From the NCBI GenBank assembly GCA_033557835.1, contig JAWQRO010000064.1:1-64000 (forward strand): DNA of 64,000 nt, given 5' to 3'. The stretch's first letter is position 1, and each line of letters begins with the position of its first letter. The translations under genes and the position numbers were made by a program. The notes beneath the pieces were generated by a model. That model had not been told where the DNA came from and ran no database searches. It worked only from the letters and a program-made list of their open reading frames with translations. This document shows, piece after piece, positions 35,201 to 47,526 of this stretch. Origin of the DNA: Helochares maculicollis. Lineage: Eukaryota; Arthropoda; Insecta; Coleoptera; Hydrophilidae.

Positions 35201-36758
35201 CAAAAGAAAAATGAAAATGTTGGAAAACTGGCGATTTATTTCTCTACATAGTCTGCTTTTAGCTCATTACACTTAACCCAACGATGCTCCAACTGCTTTA
35301 ACCCATCTGAAAAATGCGTTTTCTGAAGGTCAGCAAAGTAGGCCTCCGTGGTGGAGATGACCTCCTTATTCGATTCAAATTTCTGCCTGGCGAGTGGGCA
35401 GCAGTTAGTAAAGCAATTCGACTAATTTGGCCATGGTGATGGCATAGGTGTTAGCCGCTGCGTTGCCATGGTGGAAGAGCACTTTTTTCTTCGCTAAATG
35501 GAACTGTTTTTTTTTTCTTAAATTCGACTTTGAATCGGCCCAATAATTCGGCATTGTAGAGGTCTGTGACCGTTTTGACCTTCTTCAGGTAGTCAATGTA
35601 AATCACACCTTGTGAATTACAGAAAACTAGCCATCACCTTTCTGGCTGATAGCACAGTCTGCACCTTCTTCGGAGCACATTTGCCTGGTGAAGTCCACTA
35701 TTTCGACTCTACCCTGGATCTGATAGCTCTCAGTAGATCCATGTTTTGTTGATGGTCACGAAACAATGCATAAACTCCTTTGGATTGCGCTTAAACACCA
35801 TTAAATACTGCTCAGCAGTGACCTCACAGTTATGCTTTTTGTCCGGAGTTAACAAACACGGCACACGTCGTGCCAACAGCTTCGTCATACCCAAAACTTC
35901 ATGCAGGATATGATTTACGTGGACTTTTGAGATGCCTACTACGTCAGTTCTCTCGTACACGTTCAATCAGCAGTCTGCCAATACAAAATCGTGGATTTTT
36001 GTCACGTTATCCTCCGTGGTAGCCAGTTTCGGTGTACCTGAGCGTGGCTCATCAAAAACCAACGTGCAACCGCGTTGGAACTCTTTAAAACAGTTTTTGA
36101 GAGTCGCCATCGAAGCCGAAGAGTCACGGAACACAGCATTCAATCGCTTTTTAGTTTCACTGCACGATTTTCCTTCCAAAAACAAGGATTTGAATCACCG
36201 ACCGATATTACTCTTTTTCCGTTTTTCTAAAATCGACGAATAAGCCTGCTTCCACACATGGTCAAAACAAAACTATGAGTCTGATTCGGCTGCAATTTTG
36301 GCAGTAGCCTTATATGAGAATGTACTACACGATAGTGAACCTCTCTAGTGATAATGGCACTATCAGGGGGTGAGGCTAAGTACTTATCGAACCGCCCTCG
36401 TATTTGACATTAAAATTTTTATGTTGGGCAAGGGTTTCAACCTCTTTATGGTTGCCAAATGCACACCTAGATTTAAAATTCCATATTTAATTTGATCGCA
36501 TTGAATTTTCAGTGATGCCAATAGTTATCATTTCACTTATTTTTGTGATTGATTAACAGTTACACAGGCTAATTATAAGTTTGTTTAAGATCCTTTTTGC
36601 AAATTGAACCTGGCAACCAACAAGTTTTGACCCTACAAAACTCAATTCAGAAAAAAATGGACAAAGAAGGCTTAGTCGGCATGGCAATTACGGGAGGAGC
36701 TGTTCTGGCAGTTGGGGCCGTAGTTGGATTAGTCATGGCAATAGCTAACAAAAAATAG
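32257..36758 (+). CDS. Fis1: Mitochondrial fission 1 protein (Fis1), complete in three exons
   Basis: Tail-anchored outer-membrane adaptor involved in mitochondrial and peroxisomal fission. Exons: 32257-32304, 32489-32724 and 36590-36758, with GT-AG junctions and consistent phases; total 150 residues, as in the family. Exon 1 encodes MDGDVLSEIVSPDDLK. Exon 2 carries the TPR-like bundle with the near-invariant FEYAWCLVRSKY and IKKGIVLLQELY, and ends KALSYIR. Exon 3 gives FLQIEPGNQQVLTLQ, then the hydrophobic anchor beginning EGLVGMAITGGAVL and the short basic tail ANKK that targets the protein to mitochondria. The second intron is 3.87 kb and hosts two decayed mariners. Poly(A) signal AATAAA at 37146-37151. 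The T1 gene converges on it from the other side. Confidence 0.97.
33186..34735 (+). mobile_element. Family A mariner with internal tandem duplication, in a Fis1 intron
   Basis: Left end 'tgaggtgcgcaagtgtaaaa' after TA at 33184-33185; right end complement 'ccaggttcgtaagtttaaaa'. The plus-strand transposase is decayed: AIDKRPEWARRRSK-like and HDNAPAHSANMVKE are readable in 33933-34307. The segment 34106-34360 (from 'cacattcagccaatatggtc') is repeated at about 34377-34640 (from 'cacgaacagccaaagtggtc'), so the C-terminal third is present twice. The duplication makes the copy longer (1550 bp) than a normal mariner. Confidence 0.87.
35215..36400 (-). mobile_element. Rosa/mori-type mariner in a Fis1 intron, opposite strand
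   Basis: The right end is the complement of 'cgagggcggttcgataagta', a known type of mariner terminus, next to TA at 36401-36402; the left end is eroded and its position approximate. Minus-strand transposase pieces: FLEGKSCSETKKRLNAVF, EFQRGCTLVFDEPRSGTPK (36185-35967), ISKVHVNHILHEVLGMTKLL, RRVPCLLTPDKKHN, FKRNPKEFMHCFVTINKTWI (first acidic position altered to Asn in VTINKTW) and a C-terminal HRWVKCNELKADY near 35270. Non-functional. Confidence 0.85.
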
Positions 36759-37215
36759 CTATTAGAGTACATCCAAAATGGCATATCCTGGCCCACGTAC
36801 GATGTTTTGATATGTTACTTGTTTCAATTATTGATTTTTTGTATTTATAAATTTATATAAAACATAATATATGTTGTGATAGTTTTTTTGTGCCTTTTTT
36901 TTAGCTATATTCAAACATTTAATTCTGTGCATCTATCGGCTTGTACAGTATTTTTGTATCAACTGGAAATAATCATTCCGCTATTAAATTTGGTTGTAAA
37001 GTATGTTTGACTAGATGCTTTTTAATACCTGCATTTTTAGAATAGTATGAAAATGGATGAATTAAAATTTGTATATAGGTAGTCAATTATTATTTATTTG
37101 TTTTACTGCAGCTATTAAGTGAAGAAAGATATGTTAGCAAATCTTAATAAAATAAAAACATTTCATAATAATTGTTTTGATTGTACGCTGCTCCCAACTA
37201 TAAGATCTAAAATCC

Positions 37216-38168
37216 TCATAATTTAATATCCAATAATTCCATAATCATATTTATAAATTCTTTTGAAATTTTAAACTCGTGTGGCTGAATGTAGGCTACA
37301 TACAGTTCCTGAATTCCTGTGGTCACAAATTCACTGATTCCTCTTGATATATTTTCATCAACAACATTGGTTATCATGAACTAAAGAGTACAGTTATAAT
37401 AGAAGTTTTCAATGCATTGATTTTACTTACTCTAAAATTCTCGATGGGCAGCTTAAATTGCTCTAAATCTATTTGTAGCCCCTCATTAAATTTTATATGC
37501 ACAGTCAAACTAATAGGGATTTCCAAGCTTTCAAACCCTACTTTCAATAATCCTTGGTAGTCCAAATAAATTATTTCTCCAAAGATTAGACTCATGTCAT
37601 AGTTCTCTGCACGAAAATGCAAATCACCCGCTGAAATTTTTAAAAATATCGGAACTGAAAATCTTGTTTCTGTTTGTTGAGCGGGTAGTAATGTGATGTT
37701 TATCGTGCTGAATCCACCAATAAATATGTCATTTAATGCAAAGTCTCCACTGAAAATTATTGTCTTATGATATCTACAGTTGTTTTGTTTGATAATATTA
37801 AATGTCTAGATAAACTTACGTCAAGAGTTCTTCATTTTGTACAAAATTATCGACATCAAAGTTGAAATCTGGTAAAACCATAAAAGGGTCGTATTTGCCC
37901 AAAATAGGTTCAAGAGGAATGACCCATTCTCCATTGTTTACAATAAAATTGAGACCTAAACTGCTGCGAATCTTTTTCAATAGAGCGTTTGAGCCATAAT
38001 TGTTTTGTTCATCAACAGCAAAAACAGACTGAGCAGCTATAATTTAAAGAAAATCACGTTTTTGTACACGTTCTCAACAAATTCAAGAATTAAAGAATTA
38101 CTTTCAGACTTAGGTAAAATTAACACCAAAATGGATGTTGCAAGGAGAACTTTTCCAACATATGCCAT
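37216..38168 (-). CDS. T1: secreted TULIP-like (takeout/JHBP-like) protein, single copy
   Basis: Exons on the minus strand: 38102-38168, 37820-38036, 37431-37749, 37216-37380; 255 residues. It opens with a hydrophobic signal peptide (MAYVGKVLLATSILVLIL). Unlike its neighbours it has an N-terminal extension of about 35 residues (QSVFAVDEQNNYGSNALLKK and on) before the family hallmark LEPILGKYDPFMVLPD. Then follow IFIGGFSTINITLL, a beta-rich middle and an amphipathic C-terminal part (ISRGISEFVTTGIQELYVAY). The hallmark xDPxxxPx and the later GF/GLS position resemble takeout/JHBP and group-7 allergen proteins, lipid-binding tubular folds. The Cys pair of takeout proteins is absent, so the exact family is inference. 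The intron found in T3-T5 within the third exon is missing here. Confidence 0.8.
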
Positions 38169-38394
38169 TTTGGTATGGATTAAATTCAATTTCTTTTAAA
38201 TCATGTCAATATGAGCACTTTTATTAATCTAACATATCCACTTAAGCCTTGTATTTTTAGTAATAATGGATATTTGTTCAAAACTAATATTAGGAGCCAA
38301 GATTTAATCTATCTTTGTACAAGGGTCTGCTTTGTACATAACAACAAGATGAAATGATAAAAAATGTCTTTCTCCAAAGATAAGTGATATCGAT

Positions 38395-40975
38395 TTATTG
38401 CGAAATTCCATTCATAATACGTAATATAATAATAATTGTTCCCAAAGCACCTAATTCATAAGGCTGGACTATTTGTTGATACAAAATTCTTATAAATGCT
38501 GACAAAAAGGTTGACAAGGCCTCAGAATATTTGTCGTTCCCCAAAAATCCAGTTATTGTGACCTAGAAAATAAGTTAAACTTACTGACTGGAAAAAATTT
38601 ACTCATAATAGCTAGGTTATTGTCTTGAAAATTATCAAATATGTAATAATAAAATCTTTGTTATTAAGTGACATAAGTGTTACTGATGGTTTACTAAATT
38701 ATAATACCCAATCCCATGGGGGTAGGCTGCAGCTGTACAGGAAATGTGATAACGCTTTCAATATTGAATATTAATTAGTCATTCAATGCGACATGTTTAT
38801 AAAAAAAAGATGTGCAGGTAAAGTTTCTTTTCTGAGTTTCTGTTCTTATTTCCCTTTGAAAGATTTAATAAGTTTGGTTCTTTTTAGTTTTAAATTATTG
38901 CTTTGTTTTCATCCAATATATCATCTGTATTTTTGCTATCGTTGAGTTTATTAATGAAACTTTGAAGCTTTCGCATTTTCTATTTGGGTCACAACTAGCG
39001 AAATTATATTTGTCGTGTTGTTGCTTCCGTTTGGTTGTTCTTTTTTCCATCGTATTTCAAATTTGAGTATGACAATGATTATTGCATGTGCTTCAAGATA
39101 CGGCTCGGTTGCCTCGATCGCATCGAGGTACTTCGTAACTATTAAGACTAGTCAATTTGATTCCTAATGATATCTTGTCTGTGAGGGACTCCCATGTGGA
39201 AACACTTCATTTATATAATTTGAACAGGGTGTTGGCAACAACATTATTTAGCTTTTGACAAAACTGCTGCAAAGTTCAGTTTTTCATAACGATCCTGTAT
39301 CCTGGTCCGTAGTCCCATCCTCCATCTTGCCATTATCTAATGAGGCATTAAAATCACCGCTTTGATTTGTACTCTCCTTGTTCTTTGTGATGTCTAGAGG
39401 TTCTTGAACTTAACTATGGAATAATTGCTTCTTCTGCCCTTCTTTTTAAAATTGGGGCAAATATAAACTATGTTTAGTGGAACCTAGATTGTTTTTGTTC
39501 ATATCATAATCACTCTTTCTGAGATAGAGATGACGCTGTTCACCAATCGGGAAAAGTTCTTGTAAACCATTCCGTTCTAGTGTAATGGTGTTTTAACCAG
39601 AATTATTTATGTCCATTTATTTGCATTGATTTCTAGTTTGGCCGTGTGGTGTTTCTTAATTCAATCATGTTGACTTAAGCCCGATGCATTTCTTAAAGTA
39701 GATTGTGGATATTTCTCCCTTCATACACTGATTAAACATTCCATGTGCCGATTTTTCCCTGCAAATTTTATTCAAAATCGTTTATCCTGAATAAGGAACT
39801 AGACATCGGATTTTGTTCTGGACTAAGTCATGTTGACACTATCCTTGAGAATCTTTAATGCAATAGTTTTTCGTGGCTTTTTGTACCCTCCTTCCGTTGC
39901 GGTTTTTTGTGCAATCATCTATAAATGAGTTTTAGTACTAAGAACAAGGAGATGCTCTGCGTTAACTGTCTTGGTTGTTACCTGCCTTCTACCATTTGGA
40001 AGTGCAGATTCGGCTTTATCATTGTTTGCGGTTAAGACCTCTCAGTATATCGCAACCACTGAAGTCTGTAAAAGCTCCAGTGGTCATACATGTCCCAAAG
40101 GTTGAGACGGATCTACTATTACCCTATAATATCAATATGCCAACTTTCATCACCCCATCTCAAATGCGAAGAAAAACGTGAAAACATGAGCGTGAAGAAA
40201 AACACAAAAAGGCTTATAGAATGAGTAGGTAAAAACTAAGCTTAGAGATAGGTGAGTTTTAACATCGAGATTGTAGTATTAATTTGCCATCGCTTATTAT
40301 TAAATTAGGGTGCATCAGCTAATTACCTTAAAATATTCAAAAGGAGTGAGGAATTTTGTCAGCTTTACTTTTACAGGCTGGTTAAGATCAATGTCGAGAT
40401 CTGCATTTAGTGGTATGGTGAAATTTTCAAATCCAATTTTCAATAGTCCTGCATTATCAATTTGGAACACTTCTTTGAAAATTTTCAGATTTAATCGATA
40501 TTGTTTCGCATGAAAATTGATATCATTTCCATTCGTTTCAGTAATGAATTTTATTGTAAACTTTGAATTTTTTGATAGTAGTGATATGTTGAATTTACTG
40601 AATCCTTCAATCCACATGTTTTTCAACTCTATTACTCCTCTACAAATAAAAACTTGATCTAAATGAGAGACACATATACCACAAATTCAATATTTACGAG
40701 ATGAAGTCGTTTTTCCCTATTAATTTCTCCAAGTCAAATGAAAGATCAGGTAGTATCATAATAGGGTCGTATTTTCCCAATATGGATTCCAATGAAATAT
40801 CTGAAAACGAACAGTTTTTTCATGAGTTCAATATATCATGTAATAGGTATTAATATGGGCGACATTTTATCGCAACACATTATGTAGAAATATAATTGAA
40901 GAATAATTATACCCTACCTTGGCAATGAATATTTCTTCCAAAAAATAGGAAGAGCAAAATCATTACGATAAACAT
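38395..40975 (-). CDS. T2: secreted TULIP-like protein, intact first-unit copy
   Basis: Exons on the minus strand: 40918-40975, 40698-40800, 40327-40639, 38395-38562; 213 residues. Signal peptide MFIVMILLFLFFGRNIHCQ, then DISLESILGKYDPIMILPD, NMWIEGFSKFNISLL, a beta-rich middle with NFHAKQYRLNLKIFK and GLLKIGFENFTIPLN, and the C-terminal exon VTITGFLGNDKYSEALSTFL. The last intron is 1.76 kb and contains a decayed LINE endonuclease. The left boundary of the 10-kb tandem duplication (38613) lies inside this intron, so the last exon exists only once in the window. Exons 1 and 2 lie inside a 645-bp block identical to the second unit. Confidence 0.82.
39090..39760 (-). mobile_element. Decayed LINE endonuclease domain (RTE-like), unit 1
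   Basis: On the minus strand, broken frames read KIGTWNV (the start motif of AP-endonuclease LINEs), then EGRNIHNLL, later GDFNAS (the conserved GDFNA motif, near 39341-39360) and VANTLFKLY plus YLDAIEATEPYLEAH-like residues. Stops and frameshifts are abundant. It lies in the last intron of T2 and is present in both duplication units, so it predates the duplication. Confidence 0.7.
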
Positions 40976-41238
40976 CTTAAGCCTTTACTTCACACATGAA
41001 GAATGACTATCTAATTCAATGGATAAGTTTTTTGGGAACGTATTTTTTATTTAATCAAGATAAAAACATATGAAGTCAATACATTAAATATTCAATTTAT
41101 TAATTTTAAATAAAGAGATAATTGCGTCCACAAGCATCTGAGCTATTTTAACGTCGTCAATTTTAAGCCCTTTTAAGAATGATCTTGCAAGGTCTGTTAA
41201 AATCTCTGATATTATTTGAGAAAGCGCATCATTGTTCA
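40594..41238. repeat. 645-bp block identical between duplication units
   Basis: Compared by eye, 40594-41238 and 50750-51394 show no difference, whereas the sequence immediately outside on both sides carries frequent substitutions and a 10-bp indel. The block spans the 5' end of T2 exon 3, exons 2 and 1 of T2, the T2 promoter and most of the last exon of T3. Confidence 0.85.
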
Positions 41239-42072
41239 TTATGCCGGTAATTTTTATCTGAAATAAAAATGAAGAAAAGTATCAAAATATAATGTTAGCA
41301 TTTGTTTATTTAGCAATAATCTAGTAGGTTTCTTACCACAAAGTAATCCCACGGCAGCTTAAATTTCTCCATTGTTATCTTAAGTGGTTTGGTTGGCGAA
41401 ATTACAACCGTTGCAGCCACTGGAATTTCGAATTTTTCAAACCCAATCCTGTTTTATATGAAAAAATAAACATTCACAATAATTTACTTAAGGTTAAATT
41501 AAAAATAGTTGATTCTTGTTAAGCTTACTTGAATAGTCCAACGTTTTTTAAATTTATTGAATCCATAATCATAATATCTAACACATATTGCTTTGAGTGA
41601 AAATTGATATCATCCCCTTTTATTATAGCATTAAAATGTATTGTTTCCGTCCCGTCCGCTGCAGTTGTATCAAAATCAATAGTGTAGGTTATAATCGGCT
41701 TACTGAAGCCTTCGATCCACATCTGATTTAATTCTAAATAGCCCCTAAAAATTGTTGAAGCGTAGGATTTATATTTATTTTATATTGGTACAAATAAATT
41801 GTCTGTTCTATTTTGGACTTACTTCAAGTATTTGTTTTCTCCCAAGTAATTTTCCAATTGAAAACCTAGGTCTGGAAGGATCATGAACGGATCATAGCTG
41901 CCCAAAATTTGTTCCAATGAAAAATCTAAAGTAAAACGAGTTTAACCAAATTAAGATATATGAAAAGTATAAAAATGGTAATGATCAACATGCATTCAAA
42001 ACATTGAAAAATACCTGTGCAATTTGCAGAATTAGCAAATGCTAGTAAAACCAAAAAAATATTCACTTTCAT
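41084..42072 (-). CDS. T3: secreted TULIP-like protein, intact first-unit copy
   Basis: Exons on the minus strand: 42015-42072, 41823-41925, 41529-41744, 41337-41448, 41084-41257; 220 residues. Signal peptide MKVNIFLVLLAFANSANCT, then DFSLEQILGSYDPFMILPD, LNQMWIEGFSKPIITYTIDF, INFHSKQYVLDIMIMDSINL, KIGFEKFEIPVAATVVIS, KLPWDYFV and a helical C-terminus ALSQIISEILTDLARSFLKG. Relative to T2 it keeps an extra phase-2 intron after GLFK, at the position also used by T4 and T5. Its start codon lies 271 bp from that of T4 on the other strand, so the two probably share a promoter region. Confidence 0.85.
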
Positions 42073-42343
42073 TTTTGTAAGTTTACTGAAAAAGAGGTAC
42101 TTCACTTAGTATACTATGAAACACAAATAATTTGTAGATAAGTTATTTCTTCAAACCGATAACTATCTATAGATATTTTTTAGGCGACAGCGCAATTAAT
42201 TTAACACGCTTTGATCATTTTATTAAATAAGCCAGAGATTATTTTTATCAATCAAGGGTTTTTATTCAACATTGAATGATATAACTCATTTTATTCCACA
42301 GGCATTTTTACAAAGTGCTAGCTTAACACTGAAACTTTTAAAA
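42073..42343. promoter_or_regulatory. Shared divergent promoter region of T3 and T4
   Basis: The 271 bp between the T3 and T4 start codons must contain both promoters and 5' leaders. The counterpart in the second unit is 52019-52268. No specific factor site is claimed. Confidence 0.5.
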
Positions 42344-45300
42344 ATGGAATTTCTTAAAATTATTTATTTTTTAATTCTACCGGTATTTGCAACTTCTGTC
42401 GTTATTAAAGGTAAGCATTTATACATACTAAATGTAAAACTTATGTTGAATGTTTTAGGGAACTTTGTTTTAAAACCATTTTACCAGTATTACTTTTAAA
42501 TTCTGTGTATGATTTTCTATTGTTACCATATACGAGTGCTCCAGGTATATCCCTATTAACTTAAGCTCGGTCTCTCCAATTTCTTAAACATCTTGCATCG
42601 CAGCCTCTACTCATTTTGTACGTGAGCGTCATCGTCTTTTACGGTTCTTTCAACTAAACCAAGTAAAGTGTTACTATTATTAAAGTATAGTTAATCGAAA
42701 AAATTTGACTCCATGATTTTGACAGATCTTCACGTTTGAAGAGCTGTAGATTTAGTTTGATCAGTTTTAACATCCTGTTTGTGTAGTGAGTTTTTATATA
42801 CTCCATAGCGCATAGACTATGCTGGAGCAATGAAATTTAGCATATGGCTATTATAGGAAAATGGCAAATCGCTATTGAGATTTGGGACTTTTCGAATTAC
42901 CTGCAGTTCCACTTAATCTAAATAGTTTTAAAATATTTTGCAACTAGGCCAATTGTTAACATGAAATTATTAAAAATTAGATTATACAGAACGCTTACAT
43001 AATCGGAGCCTTGGAAGTTTTTTTCAAATTTGAAGAAAGTTCCATTTTCAGAAGTTCACAGATTCTGAAATTTTAAATATCTTAGTATGAACTTACTTTC
43101 ATATTCTAAAAATATGATTCTATTCTTGGAATCTAGTTGCTGTATCTTTTTGAATTTCCAAATGTACCTATAATGGTAGTCTATTTGTACTACTTTAATT
43201 CTCTTGCGGTTGAAAGTATATCTGCAAAACAGTAATAACACTTGAAACGGGAACTGCTTACGATTTCTAAACTGAATATTATGAATGCAGAAAATCTGCA
43301 TTTTGTATCTTACAGCATTTAGATTTCAGACTTTGTAAATGTTTCAGTCCTTGGTTATGATTATCTACTCTTAAGCTATTGATTGATCTCGGATTTTTTA
43401 TTTTGATTTCTTGAATGTTTCATCATCTTGAATGATTAATTTTGAATTGTGCACTTTGAAGTTTTAATTCTAATAGTTTATTTAATGTTTTATCCTGAAT
43501 CCATGACTGTAAACCTCATTTTTTATTTTATAACTTTGTTCTATTTTTGATGTGTTAAATATGTTACGCTTTACTCAGCTTTTCGTTAATATTTGAAATT
43601 TGATCCGATATTCATATAGTAAACCTGAGTTAATACATTTTAAAGTCAATTCGTTAAACGTTTCGTCCTGAATTCTGAATTTTGATTCTATCAGCTTTTT
43701 CATAACTTATCTTGAACCATTTACTTTTAAATCTAATATTCAGGATTAATCATATCTTAAGTGTTGTTTCGATTCGGCTTTTTATTTTTTTTGTATTCTT
43801 AGGCTTCTAGTCTTAATAATTAAAATACTGAATTTCGATTTTGAATCTTTAAGATTTTGTGGTCCTTAATTCTTCTATAAACCCTCTTAATTTTCAGTTT
43901 TCGTGTTTTTATTTCGTGCCTTATTGATATTTTATTGTGAACATCCGATACGGTGACACTTTTATCTTTCTAAATAACGTGGTTATTTGCTACTTTCTTT
44001 TGCTCTGCTTACAATCGAGTTGTTCTGCGATATTTTTAATGGCTCGGTCACATCTGTCATTATGTCATTTTTCGATGATTCTGCGTTTCTTTAGTAGCAT
44101 TCGCTCAATCTATTATTGGACCTTCGTGCGATTTGTCCAAACCATTACCATTTAAGTGACTTCTTTCTATTAATCAGCACTTTAGTGCTTTTATCCAGGC
44201 ATTTCTATTTCTGTCTCACTGTGTTAGAAGCTTCTGTGTAAATAAACATATTCATCAATGTGTTCCAATGTTTCTTCATACATAGTCTACATAATATGTA
44301 AATTCATTGAACATCAGTTTTGTCTTTGAATGGTTTATTTATAAGCCTATTTTTACTAGGCAACATATAATTCTTCATTCAGATTTTGCAACTCGGTCAA
44401 ACTATTCACTAAAATGATGTGTCATCAGCGAACTGAAGGATGTTTTGACTTTCTTACCATTGATTTTTAGTTCCTTACGTTTTTAGTTTGGCTTGCCGAA
44501 AACCAATGTGGCTGTGGTTCAGGAAAAATCCAGCCTTTTTGACGTACATCTCTTGCTGACGATAATTCCGTAGTTGGTTTATGAAGTTTCACTTTTGCTT
44601 TTGCTTCCTAACATATGTTGTTGAGAATTTCCACATATCCCTTGATTTGCTAAGGCTTACTTTTTGCCGCAAAAAGGATCGAGTCAATGCCTTTCCAATG
44701 AAAATTCAAGCCATTGACAGTGCAATTGAAAGTGGCAAAGTGTCTTCTTTGGTTCTACTGAAAGTGATCTATTGTGATGAACCCTGAAAACTCAAATCAG
44801 TAGTGTGACTCTGAAGAAATCCCTGATGCATTGTGGTGTTTATAATTAATCAGTTTTCTGAACAATATTTAAGCAATACCTTTCCCATGTTTATTTTAAT
44901 TTTAGAAATAACACTGCCATTAAAAGATATGCTCGGCAAATATGATCCTCTCAAAATAATTCCGGATGTACGGCTAAATTTTGATAAGTTAAAAAGTCCT
45001 GACATGGCCCGGTAAGTATTTTTGTTCAATTTTATTTGTCACCGCAATATTCTTCAAAATTTTTATTGTTACAGAGGAGTTATGCAAGTAAAAGTAGTTC
45101 GAGTTGGTGGCTTTAGCGATTGTGTTCTTAACGTAGCCATATCTGCCACCATGTTTACTGATTTGCAATTAGGTTTAACGTGTAAGGAAGTCTACATTTC
45201 GTCTGATTACATCGCGAAAATGGTGCTTCTTGATATGGTTCGTACTAGTAACCAAGGAGATGAAGGCAAAATGAAGTAAATATTCTTCATTTAATAACTA

Positions 45301-45920
45301 GCGCACATGATTGTAATTTTCTGAAAATCTTGCCAATGCACTTATTATTTTATTTTTTCAAAGCTTCTTAGCAAGAAACCGAGTTCTTTTAAATCATTAT
45401 GCTTGAAAAATGCAATGTCTCAAGTTTTTAAAAAAAGTATGTCGTAATTTTCAATCTCTTAAAAATAACCCATTTCTTTTAGTTTGGCAATCAAGGACAT
45501 CTTATTGAAAACAAATGTAGACATTAAAATATCATCATTCGAAGATCCTGTGAAAATTATATTTAATCAATTCGAAATGGAAATTTCAGGTTGTGAGGTA
45601 GGGGAAAATGTTTCATCATTCTTTACAATTGAGTTGGATTGATATAATTGTTTCACATACTAAATATATATAATTGAAACACCACTTTTGGTATTTTGCA
45701 GATGGTCTTAACAGGATTTACTGCTGATAATGAATTCTCTCAACTAGTAGCCGATAATATTGCCGATGTTATATATTACTTGTTAAATGAAATAATTTTC
45801 AAGGATATTCTTCCAGATGTTGTTATTAACTATGCACCTACAATTTTGAACTTCTTATTCAAAATACTAAATATTACTGGACAAACAGTGGCTGACTTAA
45901 TTTCTAGTCTACTTTCTTAA
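42344..45920 (+). CDS. T4: secreted TULIP-like protein, intact
   Basis: Exons: 42344-42410, 44906-45011, 45075-45275, 45483-45597, 45702-45920; 235 residues, phases 1-2-2-0. Signal peptide MEFLKIIYFLILPVFATSVV, then EITLPLKDMLGKYDPLKIIP, VKVVRVGGFSDCVLNVAISA, a short stretch with TCKEVYISSDY, ILLKTNVDIKISSFEDPVKI, ISGCEMVLTGFTADNEFSQL, and a helical C-terminus ADVIYYLLNEIIFKDILPDV. Two Cys residues (in SDC and LTCKE) and one in SGCE could form a disulphide but do not match the takeout pattern. The first intron is 2.5 kb, T-rich, and holds a decayed LINE reverse transcriptase piece. Poly(A) signal at 46040-46045. The duplicate T4b is also intact. Confidence 0.87.
44100..44500 (-). mobile_element. 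Decayed LINE reverse transcriptase fragment, unit 1
   Basis: In the first intron of T4, minus-strand frames read INGKKVKT, then QFADDTSF near 44420-44440 (the catalytic FADD box of LINE reverse transcriptases), KNRLINKPFKDKTD and DEYVYLHRS (near 44233-44257), which correspond to the FADD and EYVYLG regions of RTE-type enzymes. Broken by stops. A diverged copy sits in the second unit near 54000-54420. Confidence 0.6.
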
Positions 45921-47526
45921 ACGTAGTTGCTGAAAATGTTATGATCATATAATTTTAGAAATAACAATATATTTACTTTTAATAAGAGCACTTAATTTTT
46001 GCAATTCCAAATTGCAAGAAAAATTTGTAAATACATGTTAATAAAATTAAATAGTATAGTCTGTTTTTACCATTCGAGACCAATACCTAGACAGATAGCA
46101 ATTTATGCATAAGCTAGCAATTGCTGATAGCTTCTTAAACATGAATTTTTGATCTTTTTTATGATAGTACCGGCTAAAATATGAACGAAACACGAAACTC
46201 AAGACGTTTCTGTTTTATGTTTTCGCTAATTGTAACGATTCTTCAATAATATAATATTTAAAGTTGTTGTGAACTAAACTAAAAACAACTGTTTGAGTTT
46301 CTTTACTACAATTATTATAATTTATATATTAATTAATTTATTGTAACTTTTTAGTTAGGTCTACTAAAAGATGATTATTTGCTCGATCACATACAATATT
46401 CTCTGAATTTTCTAACAAATAAAAAGTGTGCCAAAAGTGAAATGCTAGTGATTCGTCAACTAGTGCTCACGTTTATTTTAAGTAGTAGATCTGAGGTTTG
46501 TTCACTTAAACAGATATTCTGACGATAACGACGTCATGATGAATCAAGTACATTTTCTACCTTATTACTTGTAACTTGATGTATTTGCGGAGATTATGTG
46601 AGGTATGTGAAGAATGCAAGATATTATGTGAATACTCTAAATGATCAAATCTGTTAGAAGAATGATTTGTATCCAATTACTTAGATAAAATATATTTAGT
46701 ACTTTGGTATTTGGTACTGGTTACTCATATTGAAATAGTTGATGGTATAGCTTCGTTCTTTCTGAGAAAATCTGGTCCTACTATATTTAATACTATTTTC
46801 GGTCATCAACATGCTCATCCCGGCATATGTGCGGTATCCATATCACTGTTGAATCATCCCTTTAAAAGAATTTGCAAACATATACTCCTTCGATTTTAAG
46901 TAAGAATAAATACAATTGGTTTCTCTTTGCTAGCATCAACAGTCCCAGATGTACTAATTATCTCGCTAATATATTTTCATCACGCATTTACATCTTTTTA
47001 TATTAAATATTAGTAAACATGCAAACATTTTTTTTTAATTTAGAACGAATATTCAAAACAATTACATTTTATGTCTCTACAAATTTTAGGTTTCTACATT
47101 TCAGTCATTAAAGATTCTCATACAATTTCATCCATTTAGAAACGAAATTTCTAAAATTGTTTCCTTATTTCCTATAACGGCAATGTGTTTGCGATTTATG
47201 CTTGTGATTATTTCACTTGATCAACATTTTTAAGAAAAAAAATCACAAACAAAAGCTTAAGCAAATAATTTATCACTTTCAATGTTTTGCTACAAACGAC
47301 ATTTGATACTAAAAGCGATTATTATTAAAATTGTTTGTGCTTAGATAAAAATTTTAAGGTATTTAAACAAAGAGCACAATATCTTCTAGGTACGCTAGAA
47401 ATTGTTTTCTATTCCAATAGAGCTTTGTTTATAATCAAGATCGATCACCTTAAATCATTTTATTGATGCGACATTTTTAACTTTGTTTTTTATAAATCGA
47501 ATTTTAATCACGCCTAGACGATAAAG
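45921..47526. other. Intergenic sequence between T4 and T5
   Basis: AT-rich, duplicated in the second unit (55663-57354), with no open frame of coding character. The last few hundred bases should hold the promoter of the T5 genes. Confidence 0.6.

Noticed and set aside
43320..43900. T-rich quasi-repetitive phrases (gaattttgatt, cttgaatgttt) in the first intron of T4
   Set aside because: No fixed period and the phrases are what AT-rich decayed sequence produces; not called as a tandem repeat.
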